Notes under the pieces: model-generated
Told to the model about the DNA's origin: nothing
The model's database searches: none
The model's input: the letters and a program-made list of their open reading frames with translations, nothing else
Origin: Clostridium sp.
GTDB taxonomy: Bacteria > Bacillota > Clostridia > Lachnospirales > Lachnospiraceae
Reading direction: 5' to 3'
Assembly (NCBI GenBank): GCA_016302185.1
Contig: JAEDOC010000016.1
Coordinates: 1 to 25,292, forward strand
Length of the DNA: 25,292 nt
Part shown: in pieces, positions 23,312-25,292 of the stretch
Position numbering within the stretch: the first letter of the stretch is position 1
Layout of the letters: each line of letters opens with the position of its first letter
Made by a program: the position numbers and the translations under genes

Positions 23312-23340
23312 ATTATAAGAGCAACCTCTCAAAAATTCAA
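23312..23340 (-). promoter_or_regulatory. Promoter of the HlyD-yggS-sepF operon
   Basis: Minus-strand TTGAAT (plus 23335-23340), a 17-base spacer, then TATAAT (plus 23312-23317). It sits just after the upstream regulator gene's stop codon. Confidence 0.82.
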
Positions 23341-23344
23341 GCAC

Positions 23345-23890
23345 CTACATCCCGATACGCCAGATCGAGCGACAGGGAATCTTTCCCGCATTTTTCATCG
23401 TATGGTAGGTATGTGCCTTAATATAGATGGAGTCTCCGGCCTCCAGCCGATAGGTATTCTCCTCCATCGTTACTTCCAGAGAACCTTCCAGAATAAAACC
23501 TACCTCCGGATAGGGATGGAGTCCCCAGGAAGGAGGAATCCCGTCGCCAGGCTCATAGGTAGAAAACTCATAAACACCGCGTTTTCCTCCAAAATCCATC
23601 CGCTCGATTTTCAGCCGGTATTCTTCATATTCGAAAGATTTCAGCTCATCTTTCCGTATCAAAACGCGTTCTTCATTTCTCGGAAGCAGAAGATCGCGAA
23701 CCGTAATATCCAGAGATGCACAAATCTTCTGTAAGTTATTCAAGGTTGGGCTGGCCTGGTTCCGCTCCAGATTGCTCAGATAACCAATAGACAGATCAGT
23801 CATCTCTGAAAGCTTCTGAATCGTCAAATTCTTTTGTTTTCTTAGCTCTTTGATCCGGTTCCCGATATTGTCTACATCGTTAAAATTCAT
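23345..23890 (-). CDS. Xre-family regulator with C-terminal cupin domain
   Basis: A 181-residue DNA-binding regulator. The N-terminal helix-turn-helix (about residues 8-62) reads IGNRIKELRKQKNLTIQKLSEMTDLSIGYLSNLERNQ, then SPTLNNLQKICASLDITVRDLL. The C-terminal cupin barrel (about 105-180) includes HPYPEVGFILEGSLEVTMEENTY and LEAGDSIYIKAHTYHTMKN, a small-molecule sensor fold. The ATG at 23890 overlaps the end of the aminotransferase gene and has AAAGGAG upstream; a longer frame from 23947 would lie within that gene without a ribosome site. Co-translation with the C-S lyase suggests it controls sulfur-amino-acid genes (inference). Confidence 0.92.
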   Translation of the reverse strand: MNFNDVDNIGNRIKELRKQKNLTIQKLSEMTDLSIGYLSNLERNQASPTLNNLQKICASLDITVRDLLLPRNEERVLIRKDELKSFEYEEYRLKIERMDFGGKRGVYEFSTYEPGDGIPPSWGLHPYPEVGFILEGSLEVTMEENTYRLEAGDSIYIKAHTYHTMKNAGKIPCRSIWRIGM

Positions 23891-25076
23891 GAATTTCTCC
23901 TTTTCGGCGGTTCCATGCGGATTCGATTCGATACAAAGCTTCCGCAATCACACTCCGGGGGCTTCCAAGATTAAAACGCATAAAGCCCGCCCCCTCTTTC
24001 CCGGAATGGCTGCCGTGATCCAGCCATACCTTTGCCTCGTTTGAGAAAAAGTCAATCAGTTCTTCTTCTGTCATGCCCATCCCACGGCAATCGAGCCAGG
24101 CAAGATAGGTGCCTTCCGGTTCAATCAGCGTAATCTCCGGCATTCTGGTTTTCGTAAAATCCCGCACCAGTTTCAGATTTTCATGGAGATAAGAAAGCAG
24201 CTGTGTCAGCCACTCTTCCCCACCCCGGTAAGCAGCCTCACAGGCAATCTGGCCCATCCGGTTAATGTTTTCCTGACCCAGATCCAGAAGAGCCGACTGG
24301 TAGCGCTTTCTCATGGATTCGCCGGGAAGAAAGATATTGGACGTCTGAAGGCCTGCCAGGTTAAAGGTTTTGCTTGGGGCTGTACAGGTCATGGAGTGCT
24401 GCTGTGCTTCTTCCGAAATACAGGCATACGGTGTCTGTTGATACCCCGGCCATACAAAATCTCCGTGAATCTCATCACTGATGACAAACACGTGGTGACG
24501 CAGACAGATTTCGCTGACAGCTTCCAGCTCCCCGCGGGACCATACCCGGCCGATGGGATTGTGAGGATTGCAGAGGATCATCAGCTTTACATGATTATCC
24601 ACGATCTTCTGTTCCAGATCGGTATAGTCCATCCGGTAATGTCCGTTCTCCAGAATCAGCGGATTCTCCACCAGAGTACGGTGATTGCGGAGAATCGCTC
24701 TCTTAAAGGGATGATAGACCGGCGGCTGAATCAGTACGGCTTCTCCCTCTGATGTAAAGGTACGGACCGCCACAGAAATGGCAAATACAATGCCCGGCGT
24801 CGGAACCAGCCATTCCTTCTGAAGCTTCCAGGAGAACCGTCTCTCATACCAGGAAGCCACCGCTTCAAAATAACTGTTATCCGCCCTGGTATAACCGAAA
24901 ACTCCATGGGAAACTGCGGCAGACAATGCATCTGTCACGCTCTTCGGGGAAATAAAATCCATATCTGCCACCCAGAGCGGAAGAATGTCCTCCGGTTTTC
25001 CATTCTCCTGTTTTAAATCGTGTTTAATCGACCAGGTGTGATTCCGGTCAATCAATTGGTCAAAATTATATGTCAT
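23880..25076 (-). CDS. MalY/PatB-type aminotransferase, probable cystathionine beta-lyase
   Basis: PLP enzyme of fold type I, 398 residues. MalY/PatB proteins cleave cystathionine or cysteine conjugates to give homocysteine or thiols, pyruvate and ammonia. The N-terminal signature LPLWVADMDFISPKSVTDAL and GVFGYT lead into PTPGIVFAISVAVRTF, CNPHNPIGRVW, ISDEIHGDFVWPG and the PLP-lysine segment APSKTFNLAGLQTSN. It ends with the substrate-side GFMRFNLGSPRSVIAEAL. The ATG at 25076 has AAGGAAGGG close upstream; a longer frame from 25103 lacks one. A related role as a general aminotransferase cannot be excluded. Confidence 0.92.
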   Translation of the reverse strand: MTYNFDQLIDRNHTWSIKHDLKQENGKPEDILPLWVADMDFISPKSVTDALSAAVSHGVFGYTRADNSYFEAVASWYERRFSWKLQKEWLVPTPGIVFAISVAVRTFTSEGEAVLIQPPVYHPFKRAILRNHRTLVENPLILENGHYRMDYTDLEQKIVDNHVKLMILCNPHNPIGRVWSRGELEAVSEICLRHHVFVISDEIHGDFVWPGYQQTPYACISEEAQQHSMTCTAPSKTFNLAGLQTSNIFLPGESMRKRYQSALLDLGQENINRMGQIACEAAYRGGEEWLTQLLSYLHENLKLVRDFTKTRMPEITLIEPEGTYLAWLDCRGMGMTEEELIDFFSNEAKVWLDHGSHSGKEGAGFMRFNLGSPRSVIAEALYRIESAWNRRKGEIHEF

Positions 25077-25104
25077 GAAAATCCCTTCCTTTTCAAAATG
25101 CATA

Positions 25105-25117
25105 AGCAGTAACTGCT
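25105..25117. promoter_or_regulatory. Palindrome at the predicted transcription start of the C-S lyase operon
   Basis: AGCAGTAACTGCT is a perfect 13-base palindrome with a single central base, placed about +1 to +13 relative to the predicted minus-strand promoter. A repressor bound here would block transcription. Confidence 0.5.
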
Positions 25118-25123
25118 ATTCCC

Positions 25124-25152
25124 ATTTTACACCAGAGCGGCTGTACTGTCCA
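25124..25152 (-). promoter_or_regulatory. Promoter of the C-S lyase/Xre-cupin operon
   Basis: Minus-strand TGGACA (plus 25147-25152), a 17-base spacer, and TAAAAT (plus 25124-25129). The -35 lies inside the left arm of the 25137-25182 hairpin. Confidence 0.65.
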
Positions 25153-25182
25153 CCTGATTTCTCCGATGGACCGTACAGCCGC
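25137..25182. other. Strong GC-rich hairpin after the ABC ATPase gene
   Basis: GCGGCTGTAC (25137-25146) plus GTCCA pair with TGGAC plus GTACAGCCGC (ending 25182), with one internal mismatch. It lies 30 bases past the stop of the ABC ATPase fragment. No T run follows on either strand, so it may be a transcript-end stabilising hairpin or an inefficient terminator. Confidence 0.6.
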
Positions 25183-25211
25183 ATAATAATACAGATATAA
25201 TTTTGATTCAA

Positions 25212-25292
25212 TCATTCTACCCGATGACACGCCACAAAATGCCCCGGCTTCACTTCCCGCAGCGGGGGAAGATGCTTTCTGCATTCTTCCGT
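25212..25292 (-). CDS. C-terminal end of an oligopeptide/dipeptide ABC transporter ATP-binding protein
   Basis: Only the last 26 codons and the TGA stop (25212-25214) are inside the window. The minus-strand translation includes EECRKHLPPLREVKPGHFVACH. This matches the conserved C-terminal tail of Opp/Dpp-type ATPases (C....P.L.....GH.VACH), which follows the ABC domain and binds an iron-sulfur cluster or stabilises the dimer in some members. Whether it is the D-type or F-type subunit cannot be told from this fragment. Confidence 0.75.
   Translation of the reverse strand, partial: TEECRKHLPPLREVKPGHFVACHRVE

Noticed and set aside
24183..24752. A 189-codon plus-strand frame opposite the MalY/PatB gene
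   Set aside because: Antisense to conserved PLP-enzyme motifs, with no supporting signal.

Overview
The window looks like a chromosomal segment of a low-to-mid GC Firmicute of class Clostridia, most likely a Lachnospiraceae-type gut anaerobe. The evidence is a Clostridia-style housekeeping order (obgE-yhbY-nadD-yqeK-rsfS), the paired glgC/glgD genes typical of Firmicutes, LexA boxes of the GAAC-N4-GTTC type, strong AAGGAGG ribosome sites, and lspA-rluD and yggS-sepF pairs. Family assignments come from motifs read by eye. No database search was run.

Layout. Bases 1-3044 (+) hold a ribosome-biogenesis and NAD operon: obgE (5' end cut by the window), yhbY, nadD, yqeK and rsfS, closed by an intrinsic terminator. 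A DUF554 membrane protein (+) follows from its own promoter. Next is the SOS pair lexA (-) and a yneA-like LysM division inhibitor (+), which share an intergenic region with four LexA-box-like sites. Bases 5211-8511 (-) carry trmH-like, glgC and glgD. Bases 8630-10758 hold a 2,4-diaminopentanoate-dehydrogenase-like gene (-) and a divergent MerR regulator (+). The dehydrogenase promoter has a 19-bp spacer containing an inverted repeat, the usual target of MerR activators.

Bases 10780-12650 are a small, AT-rich accessory segment. It contains an in-frame fusion of a C-terminally truncated NADAR (YbiA-like) domain to a nearly complete KptA/Tpt1 RNA 2'-phosphotransferase, a zinc-ribbon/transmembrane/coiled-coil protein of unknown function, a strong terminator, and a headless remnant of an Xre-type helix-turn-helix gene. 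This is the least ordinary part of the window.

Bases 12649-17092 (-) carry an LTA-synthase-like sulfatase-fold enzyme, a TtcA-like PP-loop ATPase and a Xer-type tyrosine recombinase. Bases 17176-20536 (-) carry aroB-lspA-rluD-like and a cytidylate-kinase-like gene. Bases 20640-23268 (-) form a division-linked operon: a HlyD-like envelope protein, yggS and sepF. Bases 23345-25076 (-) hold a MalY/PatB-type C-S lyase followed by an overlapping Xre-cupin regulator. The window ends in the last 26 codons of an oligopeptide-type ABC transporter ATPase (-). No tRNA, rRNA, CRISPR array or intact insertion sequence was seen.
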